Translations under genes and position numbers: made by a program
Source: Ruoffia sp044336205
GTDB taxonomy: Bacteria; Bacillota; Bacilli; Lactobacillales; Aerococcaceae
NCBI GenBank assembly: GCA_044336205.1
Contig: CP172318.1
Coordinates: 1,736,001-1,800,000 of the forward strand
DNA length: 64,000 nucleotides
Direction of reading: 5' to 3'
Part shown: positions 10,091-20,600 of the stretch, in pieces
Position numbering within the stretch: position 1 is the stretch's first letter
How the letters are laid out: every line of letters starts with the position of its first letter
Notes under the pieces: generated by a model
What the model was told of the DNA's origin: nothing
Database searches by the model: none
Seen by the model: the letters and a program-made list of their open reading frames with translations, nothing else

Positions 10091-10105
10091 TTATAATGAT
10101 TCTAA
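10091..10105 (-). promoter_or_regulatory. Putative PerR box upstream of the P1B ATPase
   Basis: TTATAATGATTCTAA matches the PerR consensus TTATAATNATTATAA at all but one position. It lies 78-92 bp upstream of the ATPase start, just upstream of a TATAAT -10 element (coding strand CTATAATAAAC). Fur boxes are closely related, so Fur is the alternative reader. Confidence 0.6.
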
Positions 10106-10112
10106 TTAATCG

Positions 10113-10145
10113 TTTTTAAAAAACCGATTAATTACTAATCGGTTT
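10113..10145 (-). terminator. Intrinsic terminator of the gluconate kinase gene
   Basis: A 10-bp perfect stem (AAACCGATTA / TAATCGGTTT, 10121-10145) followed on the minus strand by a T6 tract. It begins 6 bp after the gntK stop. Confidence 0.85.
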
Positions 10146-10150
10146 GCTTA

Positions 10151-11497
10151 TTAGGAATTTATTTTTAAATATTTATGGTACAAAGAATCATAGGACATAT
10201 CTTGAGATGGCGTTAACGTTTTATAAGTTTTTTTAAATGTCTTTCCTTTAACTAATGCAATACTCCCAAGTGTTTCGGCATTCTCAAGTTGAGGAATATG
10301 CAAAGGATATCCTAAGACATCAGCTAACAATTGGATCACAGCCGGTAGTTTAGTAATCCCTCCAACAAGCCCTAGTGATTCAAAATCAACTAAACTTCTA
10401 AGTGCCACGACATTTTGCTTAATGTTGAACAACATGCCAAGTATGATTGAGAATAAGATAGATTCACGAGTGCTTGTTCGACTTAAGTTGAATAAGTTCC
10501 CACTGGCACATTCGTTCCAGATAGGTGCACGTTCACCGTTTAAATACGGCAAAAAGATTGAGTCTGTCTCAGGTCTGAGTACTGCAATTTGATCTAACTC
10601 CTCATATGTCGCATTAAAGATACGCACTGCCCAAGCCAGTACATCCGCCCCATTATTACTCGGCAAACCAATCAGATGGTGGTTAGGATTGATGACATAG
10701 GAGAAGTTCTGTAACTGAGTGTTAAGTAATGGTAGGGTGTGCACCACTCTCACAGCGTGACTCGTTCCAATAGATAAGACAGCGACACCCTCTAAGTCAT
10801 TAAATACATAATTGGAAGAAATACCGTCTGAAGTTCCAATTGTAACAACCCCTTCGACTTCAACGATACCATCTTTAAGTTGTGCTCGGTAATCAACCGG
10901 ATGAATCGTAGGAAGCTGAGTCTCACTCATCCCAATAGCGGTCAATGATTGTGGATCCCAACTCAATGTTTCTATGTTCAATAATCCACTACTTGAAGCG
11001 TTACTCAAGTCTATTGCCCACTCACCAGTCAGTCGGTAGAAGAGAATGTCTTTCATCGAACCTACGAATTTTCCTGATTGATAATAATCTCGCAACTTGA
11101 AGTTAGGGTTCATACTATGGTTGGGGGTTGCAGTGCGAAGATATTGTTGATGCTTCTCCTCATCTGTCATCTTGGCCAAAGCCTCTGACCCACGTTTATC
11201 TGCCCAAGTTAATAATGAACCAATCAATTGATAATTCGTATCCATTAACTGAAGACTATGCATGGCTGTCGTTAAGATGAGTTCGATGGCTTCGATCGGA
11301 TGATGTCGAGTTAGCTCCCTCAATCCTTCAACCACCTTCTGCCAGATCTCATCCATATCCATCTCAAAGATTTGATCGTTACTCTTAATCTTTGAATAAG
11401 AGGACTTGTAACTATCAATAAGCTGGTAATTTGAATTGAATAAATTAATTTTGACGTTGGTTGTTCCAACATCAATACTTGCAATGTATGATTTCAT
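10151..11497 (-). CDS. gntK: FGGY-family gluconate kinase
   Basis: A 448-residue cytosolic kinase that phosphorylates gluconate to 6-phosphogluconate. The N-terminal ATPase fold shows DVGTTNVK, the gluconokinase-like TTAMHSLQLMD (about residues 81-91) and WADKRG (about 106-111). The C-terminal half has GTSDG, GTSHAVR, FLPYLNGERAPIW and GGITK. It is somewhat shorter than the usual 480-510 residues, with a compact segment before the FLPYL motif. Immediately upstream on the same strand lies the decayed end of a 6-phosphogluconate dehydrogenase gene, the enzyme for the next step. The kinase survives while its partner has been lost. Confidence 0.85.
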   Translation of the reverse strand: MKSYIASIDVGTTNVKINLFNSNYQLIDSYKSSYSKIKSNDQIFEMDMDEIWQKVVEGLRELTRHHPIEAIELILTTAMHSLQLMDTNYQLIGSLLTWADKRGSEALAKMTDEEKHQQYLRTATPNHSMNPNFKLRDYYQSGKFVGSMKDILFYRLTGEWAIDLSNASSSGLLNIETLSWDPQSLTAIGMSETQLPTIHPVDYRAQLKDGIVEVEGVVTIGTSDGISSNYVFNDLEGVAVLSIGTSHAVRVVHTLPLLNTQLQNFSYVINPNHHLIGLPSNNGADVLAWAVRIFNATYEELDQIAVLRPETDSIFLPYLNGERAPIWNECASGNLFNLSRTSTRESILFSIILGMLFNIKQNVVALRSLVDFESLGLVGGITKLPAVIQLLADVLGYPLHIPQLENAETLGSIALVKGKTFKKTYKTLTPSQDMSYDSLYHKYLKINS

Positions 11498-11499
11498 TG

Positions 11500-11838
11500 G
11501 TTTTTATGCCCTCCAAGTTATAGCGCATAGCAGACAGAACTTGATTTGAAAAACTTAAATCTTTCAACGGAGCATTCCGATTCATTAGAGATAAGGCGAT
11601 TGTTAAAACAGCTAGCTCTTCTTCCAAATCCTCACTGACCATCCATTTCGCCTCACCCGAGGCATGTACTTTATTATTAAATATGGATAAATGAACGCTT
11701 TCTCTAATTCCTCATGAATGCTTGAAAGCAACGCTGATTCAATAATTCCAGTTCCTCAGCTATTGATTGCATCATACCATATTCAATGCCGTTATGGATC
11801 ATTTTTAGGTAGTGGTCGCTTAAGAATGATTCATAAAT
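11500..11838 (-). pseudogene. Remnant of 6-phosphogluconate dehydrogenase (C-terminal part)
   Basis: Reverse-strand translation in two frames gives pieces of a decarboxylating 6-phosphogluconate dehydrogenase. One piece is HYLKMIHNGIEYGMMQSIAE (about 11765-11830), the conserved substrate-binding helix. The other is SGEAKWMV...VLTIALSLMNR...SFSNQVLSAMRYN (about 11510-11670), the family's C-terminal segment (GEGRWTVEEAL...VI..SL..R...SF..K.L.A.R). The frames are broken by stops and indels and the NADP domain is missing. It abuts the start of the gluconate kinase, so the pair was probably a gluconate-catabolic operon. Confidence 0.8.
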
Positions 11839-11840
11839 AA

Positions 11841-11883
11841 GAAAACCTCATACAAATTCACTTATTCGTGAACAAGTATGAGG
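11841..11883 (-). terminator. Intrinsic terminator downstream of the ThrE genes
   Basis: Inverted repeat CCTCATAC (11846-11853) / GTATGAGG (11876-11883) with an inner TTCAC/GTGAA pairing, followed on the minus strand by TTTTC. It lies 14 bp after the stop at 11897. Confidence 0.75.
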
Positions 11884-11896
11884 AAATCTTTTAAAC

Positions 11897-12337
11897 TTAG
11901 TGTCTTATCCTACGTTTCTTCAAGCTGTTTTCTATGAGTTTAACGACCATAAATCCTAGTACAATCGCACCTGCTGTCCATAGAACATCCATTAAGTAAT
12001 TAACACTTTCAACATAATTCTCTTCAACAAGTGATCGGACTGCCATATAAGCAGCACCTCCAGGAACGAGAGGAACAATGGCAGGTGTATTGATTGTAAT
12101 GACAGGCAAGCGTAACTTTCGTGATAGGTAGATACAAAGCAAGCCAATCGCAACCGATCCAATAAAGTTAGAAATGGCTAAATCATTAAAATATTGATTA
12201 CTTGCCCAAAAACTCACCCAACCAACAGATCCTGCAATACCACAATACAGTATGCCACGCTTTGGACTGTTCAAGATAATCCCAAAAGCCACACTTGCGA
12301 TAAAGCTCAAAATAATCTGTTCTAGTACAATATTCAT
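11897..12337 (-). CDS. Threonine/serine exporter small subunit (ThrE C-terminal part, DUF3815)
   Basis: A 146-residue membrane protein with four or five helices, the YjjB-like half of the split ThrE exporter. The loop with PAIVPLVPGGAAYMAV is the family signature. An upstream in-frame ATG at 12361 exists, but the start at 12337 is preceded by a good GAAAGGA site six bases away and leaves a short gap after the partner's stop (12349), so 12337 is preferred. It works with the large subunit to export threonine or serine, and in some bacteria organic acids. Confidence 0.85.
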   Translation of the reverse strand: MNIVLEQIILSFIASVAFGIILNSPKRGILYCGIAGSVGWVSFWASNQYFNDLAISNFIGSVAIGLLCIYLSRKLRLPVITINTPAIVPLVPGGAAYMAVRSLVEENYVESVNYLMDVLWTAGAIVLGFMVVKLIENSLKKRRIRH

Positions 12338-12348
12338 AGACAATCCTT

Positions 12349-13107
12349 TCAAGTAAACCATTGTAATGTCAACGCAATGCCAATCCCAATAACGGTCGAG
12401 ATCAGGATTGCTTCAACGATACGAACGATTCCTGTTAACAAGTGCCCTTCAAATAGATCACGCATCCCGGCAGTAATGGCCAATCCTGGAACTAAAGGCA
12501 TTAAACACCCAATAATTAAACTATTCAAATTCCCGACAATGCCTAGTCGATAACACACAACCGACAAAGTACAAATCGCAAATGAAGCAATCAGATCATT
12601 GATGAATTTCATCTTAGTTACTACATAGATTCTGCTTGATAGGAAATATCCAATAGAACCGATAATCAAAGCCGTGAGTGCATCCGAATACACCCCGCCT
12701 AAAAGAATCATTAGCACACAAGAGGCGATTCCAGCCGCAATCATCCGCGCTGTACCTTGGAACTGGGGAATTTGTAAATCAACGGACTGCAGGGCTTTAA
12801 ATAAATAAATCAATGAAATATTTCCATTTGCATATTCCCGTGAATAGTTATTTGTCTGTTCAATCTTCCCTAGATTAATTGACCGATCACGTGCCTGGAC
12901 CATCTGTGACGTCGATTCATCATTAATACTCATGAATATCCCAGTTGCCGTCACATAGCTTTCAGTATCTAATTTCTGACTGTTTTGGGCAATACGTTGC
13001 ATGGTATCTTCAACCCGATACGCTTCTGAACCTGATTCCATCATGATCCGACCTGCTAAAAGTGCCGTTTTAAGTACTAAGTTCTTATTATCTTCCAATG
13101 CCTTCAC
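12349..13107 (-). CDS. Threonine/serine exporter large subunit (ThrE N-terminal part, DUF1212)
   Basis: A 252-residue protein of the YjjP/ThrE type. The N-terminal cytosolic domain carries the typical AGRIMMESGSEAYRVEDTMQRIA (about residues 18-40), followed by about five membrane helices with the LVPGLAIT loop near residue 205. It forms the exporter together with the adjacent small subunit, whose start lies 12 bp further on. No regulator is directly attached, although a Crp/Fnr gene lies upstream on the same strand after a 179-bp gap. Confidence 0.87.
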   Translation of the reverse strand: MKALEDNKNLVLKTALLAGRIMMESGSEAYRVEDTMQRIAQNSQKLDTESYVTATGIFMSINDESTSQMVQARDRSINLGKIEQTNNYSREYANGNISLIYLFKALQSVDLQIPQFQGTARMIAAGIASCVLMILLGGVYSDALTALIIGSIGYFLSSRIYVVTKMKFINDLIASFAICTLSVVCYRLGIVGNLNSLIIGCLMPLVPGLAITAGMRDLFEGHLLTGIVRIVEAILISTVIGIGIALTLQWFT

Positions 13108-13286
13108 CTTCCATCCTGTATATAAATAACTTATGTATATTATAACGAAAGTCAGTTTGTAAACAAAGGAATGGCGATTATTATCGGAAGCGCAAGGATA
13201 AGTACTATGAAATAGCCGAAAGTCTTGAACTAACTATCTTCCTCAATAATGGTGGCCAACTCCCCATAATATCTAATGCTCACCTA

Positions 13287-13979
13287 TTATCCACCCCACA
13301 ACAGTAGGTCATCCAAGTCATGGATTCTGACTTTTCCTCCTTTTAGTTGGTCAATAAGTCCTTCTTCCTCTAATTCTCTAAACTTTCGGCTAATCGTTTC
13401 GGGTGTTGTTCCGAGGAATGAGGCAATATCTTTACGACTCATTCCTAGATCGACAATAACTGGCCCTTCTTCCGCAGCCGCTTTTTCTTGTATCTGTTCC
13501 ACAAGATGGATAGCAAGACGACTTCCTACTTGGTCTACTGCTATCTTAGCCGTTTGCTTTTCTGAAACTTCCAATCGTTTTGACATTTCACTTAACAACT
13601 TCATTGAAATGGCTGGATAGTCACTTAACAAAGCTTGGAAATCTTCTTGACGAATTTGACAAATCGTTGTATCTACCATTGCCTGCGCGTAATCTCCGTG
13701 AACCCCGTCTTGATTAAACAATGTCCACTCCCCTGTAAATTCACCTGGGGTTAAGATTCGTAATAATTGTTCTTTCCCTGAATCAGAAAGTAAGTATACT
13801 CTTACCTTTCCTTTGCTTACGATGTATAAACTGTCATCTGATTGCTCAGCTAGATATAAAAATTCGCCCCGCTTAAATGTTCTAACTTGAGCCTTTTCAG
13901 CAATAAGTTCCATTGTGGTATTATCAAGATGATTCAATATTGGAACCAGACGAATACAACTCACATGACTATGCCCCAT
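13287..13979 (-). CDS. Crp/Fnr-family transcription regulator
   Basis: A 230-residue cytosolic regulator. Residues 15-130 form a cyclic-nucleotide-binding-like beta barrel (GEFLYLAEQSDDSLYIVSKGKVRVYLL, GEFTGEW). A dimerisation helix follows, then a winged helix at about 165-230 with the recognition motif SRKDIASFLGTTPETISRKF. The N-terminus has one cysteine (VSC) and no FNR-type four-cysteine cluster, so oxygen sensing through an Fe-S centre is unlikely. Similar lactic-acid-bacterial regulators respond to redox or to metabolites such as arginine catabolites; the ligand here is unknown. It is transcribed alone. Confidence 0.85.
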   Translation of the reverse strand: MGHSHVSCIRLVPILNHLDNTTMELIAEKAQVRTFKRGEFLYLAEQSDDSLYIVSKGKVRVYLLSDSGKEQLLRILTPGEFTGEWTLFNQDGVHGDYAQAMVDTTICQIRQEDFQALLSDYPAISMKLLSEMSKRLEVSEKQTAKIAVDQVGSRLAIHLVEQIQEKAAAEEGPVIVDLGMSRKDIASFLGTTPETISRKFRELEEEGLIDQLKGGKVRIHDLDDLLLWGG

Positions 13980-14149
13980 AACTTTTCCTCCTATAGGTTC
14001 TTTTGCACACTTTATAAGTATAACCTATTATTCAAATGTTGATAAGAATAATTGTGTCTTATTTATAAAAATAATTAGTAACGATGATTTAAACACAAAT
14101 AACCAACCCAATTACACTGAAGTCCTATGATTGAGTTGGTTTAAGATAA

Positions 14150-14338
14150 TTATTCACTGAATTTTTGCCGATACTCTAAGGGTTTATATCACGTGTATTT
14201 TTGAATATTTTGCTGAAGTTGGATTAAGTTTTGAATCCAACTTGTAAACATATCACATAAAAAGTCAAGGTTGACGCACGTAACCATCTCTCTGACTCAT
14301 TAATTAAAATTTGTATAAGGTATTCGATTGGTGTGTAG
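14150..14338 (-). pseudogene. Remnant of an AraC-family regulator DNA-binding domain
   Basis: The reverse strand reads TPIEYLIQILINESERWLR, then LQVGFKT, a stop, SNFSKIFKNTRDIN and, after a one-base shift, PLEYRQKFSE before a stop at 14150-14152. This is the tandem helix-turn-helix of AraC/XylS regulators (consensus GF.sqSyFsr.FKk..G.tP.eYR). No N-terminal ligand domain remains upstream. The rest of 13980-14625 shows no recognisable gene. Confidence 0.7.
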
Positions 14339-14526
14339 ATGGTAGATTGTTTAAATAGTTTTATCAAATAGTATTTACTCTCTATTTCTTTAGCGCCATT
14401 GATCTATTCATCATCATATTGAATTTTTTCTTTGGTCCGATATTTACATAAAGAAGAAGCTATCATAAATAGCTCATTCTCCTCTATTTTTCACCTCTTT
14501 GTATCATTATCTTGTTTAAAAAATAA

Positions 14527-14574
14527 AAAACGACCTTATGAAGAAGACTAGCTCCTCAATCATAAGGTCGTTTA
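14527..14574 (-). terminator. Intrinsic terminator downstream of the LPXTG adhesin gene
   Basis: A 13-bp inverted repeat (AAACGACCTTATG / CATAAGGTCGTTT) with A and T flanks, 52 bp after the adhesin stop codon and read on the minus strand. Confidence 0.85.
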
Positions 14575-14625
14575 TTCAGCATTTAACAGTTCTTTATACA
14601 ATTTAACAAATTTTTTAAAGAGTTA

Positions 14626-17600
14626 CTATTCAGTTTCCTCTTCTTTTTTTGAAGCCGTAATAAGACCTAAACCACTTAAGATGGCGATAGAAGCTAAGCT
14701 GAATAACCTAGTGTTAATCTTCTCACCTGTATTAGGAAGTTCCTTAGCTGTGTCTACTTTCTTGCTGTCTGTAGTTTTCTGATTATCCGGAGATACCGTT
14801 GTGTCTGGTTTGGTTGGAACTTCTGGATCCATCGGTTTCTCTGGATCTGTCGGTTCCTCTGGATCGGTTGGTTTCTCTGGATCTGTCGGTTTCTCTGGAT
14901 CAGTTGGTTCCTCTGGATCGGTTGGTTCCTCTGGATCGGTTGGTTCCTCTGGATCGGTTGGTTCTTCTGGATCGGTTGGTTCTTCTGGATCGGTTGGTTC
15001 CTCTGGATCGGTTGGTTCCTCTGGATCGGTTGGTTCCTCTGGATCGGTTGGTTCTTCTGGATCGGTTGGTTCTTCTGGATGACTGTCTGGATCCTTCGGA
15101 TCAGAACCCGCTTCTTCCTCTTCCTCATCTGTGTAGCCATCGTTATCATCGTCAGTGTCTGTCACATCTGGTTCGCCGTCACCATCCGTATCTCGTTGTA
15201 CTGTAATCTCGAATTCTTCCGTTACTGTTGCACCGTCTTCGTCCGTTACTGTTACGGTTACTGTCGTTGTGCGTTCTTCTTCCTTTGGACCCCAGTCTTC
15301 AACCGTTGGTGTCCCGCTGATTTCATTCGTGTCTGGGTCGAACGTCACGCCGTCTGGTAAACCGTCCACTTCAACGGTGACCTCGCCATCATCTTCAGCG
15401 TTAATGATAATTGGATCGATTGGGTTACCTTCCGTCACGGTTTGATCGTCAATTGGATCCACTGTTGGGATTGGGTTGAGTGGTGTCGCTGGGATTGAGT
15501 TTTCATCCTTCGGATCTGAGCCCGCTTCTTCCTCTTCCTCATCTGTGTAGCCATCGTTATCATCGTCGGTGTCTGTCACATCTGGATCACCATCACCATC
15601 AGTATCACGTTGAACTGTAATCTCGAACTCTTCTGTTACCGTTGCACCGTCTTCATCCGTTACCGTTACGGTTACTGTCGTTGTGCGTTCTTCTTCCTTT
15701 GGACCCCAGTCTTCAACCGTTGGTGTCCCACTGATTTCATTCGTGTCTGGGTCGAACGTCACGCCGTCTGGTAAACCGTCCACTTCAACGGTGACCTCGC
15801 CATCATCTTCAGTGTTAATGATAATTGGATCGATTGGGTTACCTTCCGTCACGGTTTGATCGTCAATTGGATCCACTGTTGGGATTGGGTTGAGTGGTGT
15901 CGCTGGGATTGAGTTTTCATCCTTCGGATCAGAGCCCGCTTCTTCCTCTTCCTCATCTGTGTAACCATCGTTATCATCGTCGGTGTCTGTCACATCTGGT
16001 TCGCCATCACCATCAGTATCACGTTGAACTGTAATCTCGAATTCTTCCGTTACTGTTGCACCGTCTTCGTCCGTTACTGTTACGGTTACTGTCGTTGTGC
16101 GTTCTTCTTCCTTTGGACCCCAGTCTTCAACCGTTGGTGTCCCACTGATTTCATTCGTGTCTGGGTCGAACGTCACGCCGTCTGGTAAACCGTCCACTTC
16201 AACGGTGACCTCGCCATCATCTTCAGCGTTAATGATAATTGGATCGATTGGGTTACCTTCCGTCACGGTTTGATCGTCAATTGGATCCACTGTTGGGATT
16301 GGGTTGAGTGGTGTCGCTGGGATTGAGTTTTCATCCTTCGGATCAGAACCCGCTTCTTCCTCTTCCTCATCTGTGTAGCCATCGTTATCATCGTCAGTGT
16401 CTGTCACATCTGGTTCGCCGTCACCATCCGTATCTCGTTGTACTGTAATCTCGAATTCTTCCGTTACTGTTGCACCGTCTTCGTCCGTTACTGTTACGGT
16501 TACTGTCGTTGTGCGTTCTTCTTCCTTTGGACCCCAGTCTTCAACCGTTGGTGTCCCACTGATTTCATTCGTGTCTGGGTCGAACGTCACGCCGTCTGGT
16601 AAACCGTCCACTTCAACGGTGACCTCGCCATCATCTTCAGCGTTAATGATAATTGGATCGATTGGGTTACCTTCCGTCACGGTTTGATCGTCAATTGGAT
16701 CTACTGTTGGGATTGGGTTGAGTGGTGTCGCTGGGATTGAGTTCGGATCCTTCGGATCAGAGCCCGCTTCTTCCTCTTCCTCATCTGTGTAGCCATCGTT
16801 ATCATCGTCAGTGTCTGTCACATCTGGTTCGCCGTCACCATCCGTATCTCGTTGTACTGTAATCTCGAATTCTTCCGTTACTGTTGCACCGTCTTCATCC
16901 GTTACCGTTACGGTTACTGTCGTTGTGCGTTCTTCTTCCTTTGGACCCCAGTCTTCAACCGTTGGTGTCCCGCTGATTTCATTCGTGTCTGGGTCGAACG
17001 TCACGCCGTCTGGTAAACCGTCCACTTCAACGGTGACCTCGCCATCATCTTCAGCGTTAATGATAATTGGATCGATTGGGTTACCTTCCGTCACGGTTTG
17101 ATCGTCAATTGGATCTACTGTTGGGATTGGGTTGAGTGGTGTCGCTGGGATTGAGTTTTCATCCTTCGGATCAGAGCCCGCTTCTTCCTCTTCCTCATCT
17201 GTGTAACCATCGTTATCATCGTCGGTGTCTGTCACATCTGGTTCGCCATCACCATCCGTATCACGTTGAACTGTAATCTCGAATTCTTCCGTTACTGTTG
17301 CACCGTCTTCGTCCGTTACTGTTACGGTTACTGTCGTTGTGCGTTCTTCTTCCTTTGGACCCCAGTCTTCAACCGTTGGTGTCCCACTGATTTCATTCGT
17401 GTCTGGGTCGAACGTCACGCCGTCTGGTAAACCGTCCACTTCAACGGTGACCTCGCCATCATCTTCAGCGTTAATGATAATTGGATCGATTGGGTTACCT
17501 TCCGTCACGGTTTGATCGTCAATTGGATCTACTGTTGGGATTGGGTTGAGTGGTGTCGCTGGGATTGAGTTTTCATCCTTCGGATCAGAGCCCGCTTCTT

Positions 17601-20600
17601 CCTCTTCCTCATCTGTGTAGCCATCGTTATCATCGTCGGTGTCTGTCACATCTGGATCACCATCACCATCAGTATCACGTTGAACTGTAATCTCGAACTC
17701 TTCTGTTACCGTTGCACCGTCTTCATCCGTTACCGTTACGGTTACTGTCGTTGTGCGTTCTTCTTCCTTTGGACCCCAGTCTTCAACCGTTGGTGTCCCA
17801 CTGATTTCATTCGTGTCTGGGTCGAACGTCACGCCGTCTGGTAAACCGTCCACTTCAACAGTGACCTCGCCATCATCTTCAGCGTTAATGATAATTGGAT
17901 CGATTGGGTTACCTTCCGTCACGGTTTGATCGTCAATTGGATCTACTGTTGGGATTGGGTTGAGTGGTGTCGGTGTAATTACTTCTTCCAATGTAATCGT
18001 AATACCTGCATTTTTACCTTCTTCCACTGTCAATTGATAATTTATCGATGATTCTGAAACAGTGTATTTTTTTCCTTCAAGGAATGTATTTCCTGAACTT
18101 CTTTCAGCATCAAAGTTTACAGTATATGTTCCAACTGGGAGGTCAAGATGTGGAATCTCACCATTTGGCCCCATAACAAATACAAACTCTTCACCAGTTT
18201 CATTGTTTACTGCTACTGACACCGCATTTGGAATTCGAACAAAATTACGATCAACATCTACAAACTGTGTGTTTAACGAAACGTCTTGAGTTACAGGTGT
18301 TTCTTCACCGACTGTCACAGGAACTTTCACATGATCTTCTGATCCATCTGGATAAGTCACCGTTACGTCTACTTCAGTCGTTCCTGGTGTTTGCCCATCT
18401 GGTACTTGACTTGGGTCATCGACCTTAATTACTGGTTGATCACCGTCAGTTGGATAATCAGGGACAGTCACTGCATTGATTACATCATCTTCCGTCGTAG
18501 TTTCTCCAAATTCTTTCTCAATTGGCGTAACATCTGGTTCATAGGTTTCATTTTCTGGAATAGTTTCAGTTTCGTAAGTTGCTGCAAATGAGTCTGCTGC
18601 TATGACACTTCCATTAACAACCAATTGAACAGTGTAAATTTTATTACTATCAATGTCAGTTGGCACTGTAAATGTTGCTGCTCTAATTGCTTCCTCATTA
18701 GAATGCACTGTTGTTCTTGTCAGTTCAATGCCATTACCACTTGTAGTATCTATCCAGACAATTTCTGTGTTTTCCCCAGGGTAAAACATTGAGTAAACAT
18801 CGCTGACTGCCGTATCCCCAGGTCGAGCTACATTACTTACCGCATCATAATTTGTAATATCTATATTATATTTAGCAGGATCAGCTACTAAAGCAAAAGT
18901 TACGTTTGCGACTTTGGATTTAGTGATTGTATTTCTATTTGGAATATTACTAGCAAGCTCTGCTGGGTCAGTAAAGATAGGCGATGCATAACCGGTATAC
19001 CCTGGTACAACATTCCCTTCACCATCAATGACGTATTGATACATATATCGATAATCAAACTTTTTATCGAATCTTGCTGTATAAAAACCTCGTTCTCCCA
19101 AAATTGGCGCCACAACCGTCTGTTGAATGTATTGTGGATTAGCAGATAGAATCTCTTGCTGCGCTTTAAATCTTTCGTTAACGTTTGTAATGTTGTTTGT
19201 TGTTGAAATAGCTTGAATTCCTTCTGGTGTTAGTACAGAAGTCACAACCCTAAAGCCATTTGCAGCTTCTTCTAAAGTTTGGTTGACAAAGCTTTCACCT
19301 GCTGAGTTAGGATAGTACAATCCAGTTTGAGACGTTTCCCACCATACTTGGCCACTAACAGAGTATTGATCTTCTTTATTTAGTGGTGACATGTTCCCAG
19401 GTCCTAAGTCATCATACTTCCACTCTTCTTCAGGTGTCGTCATAATACCTGTCGTTGGCTTCTCATATATATAGATAGCCGTTCTTTGTATACTGTGACC
19501 AGCCAAATAAAATTCACCTGTAGCTACGACAGCCCGCGAGAATCCTGTCGTGTTTCCAGGTTGTTTTCGGTAAGTGAAGTACTCATTCCCATTCTCAGAT
19601 GTCTGTCCGGGTGCTAACCACAATTTATATTTTTGAGAAGATACAGATTGAAAATCTGGCTTACGGATTATTCCATTCGCATCTTCCCAACCATCTCCAA
19701 TATCAAAAGCATAAGACCCATGTCCACCTTGCGAGGCTCTTGTTCCCTCAATAAGATGTGTGAATGCTTCATATACAGGTGAAACTGTTCCATCTTTATC
19801 CATCCATTGAAGAAAAACCTTGTACCCATTCAATGGAGTGTCTGATCCGTTGATTCCTGGATTATAGTTGTTTACAGCAACATCAAGCCATCCACTAACA
19901 ATACCTGATGTAGTCCTGATATCATTACCAGTTTTTATCTTCCCAGATGCGATGGCATCAGCATTTATAATGTCATCTTGATTATATGGTGCATTATTAA
20001 CGTCTACTGCATAAGGTGCGTTTGATAATAATGACTGCTTTGATTCCTCAGTTTTTTCAGTAGATTCATCTGTTTGGTCTTCCGGCATTTCTTCTTTAGA
20101 ACTTTCTTCTACAGATTCGTCAGCTGTTTCAACCAAGTTTTCTTTTTCCTTGTCTTCTGCACTTTCCTCAGAAGCATTCTCAGCTTTTGATTCTTCAATC
20201 TCATCTTTTTCTTTAGATTCTTCTGCTCTTTGAAGGTTTAATTCTTTTGAATCACTAATAATTTTTGTAATTTCTTCTACTGATTGTGCTTGTTCAATTG
20301 CTAGTCGTGCATTTTCTTTATCAGTTTCAGTTAAATATTCTAATTGATCGATAATTAATTTAGCATCTTCGCGCTCATTCTCCAGTACATCGTTCACTTC
20401 TGCTTCAGTTTCTTCTGTAACTTCAACCTCTTCAGAAGACAACATAACTTCTTCCGTTGATTCCGCAGGAAGGCTTTCCACAACTTCTTCAGTATAGACG
20501 GAATCATCCGTTAGCTCTTCTGTAACTACTGGTTCCTCTTGTGCCATCTCAGATACAATTTCAGTCTCTGCAATTTCCTCTGCAAGGACAGTGTCTGCTT

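Noticed and set aside
12337..12361. Upstream start for the ThrE small subunit
   Set aside because: It overlaps the partner gene and lacks a ribosome binding site; the start at 12337 has a good one.
14037..14050. FNR-type box upstream of the Crp/Fnr gene
   Set aside because: TTGATAAGAATAA keeps only one good half-site.
14799..17101. Plus-strand frames opposite the adhesin repeats
   Set aside because: They repeat with the 414-bp and 18-bp units and are antisense shadows of a biased coding sequence.
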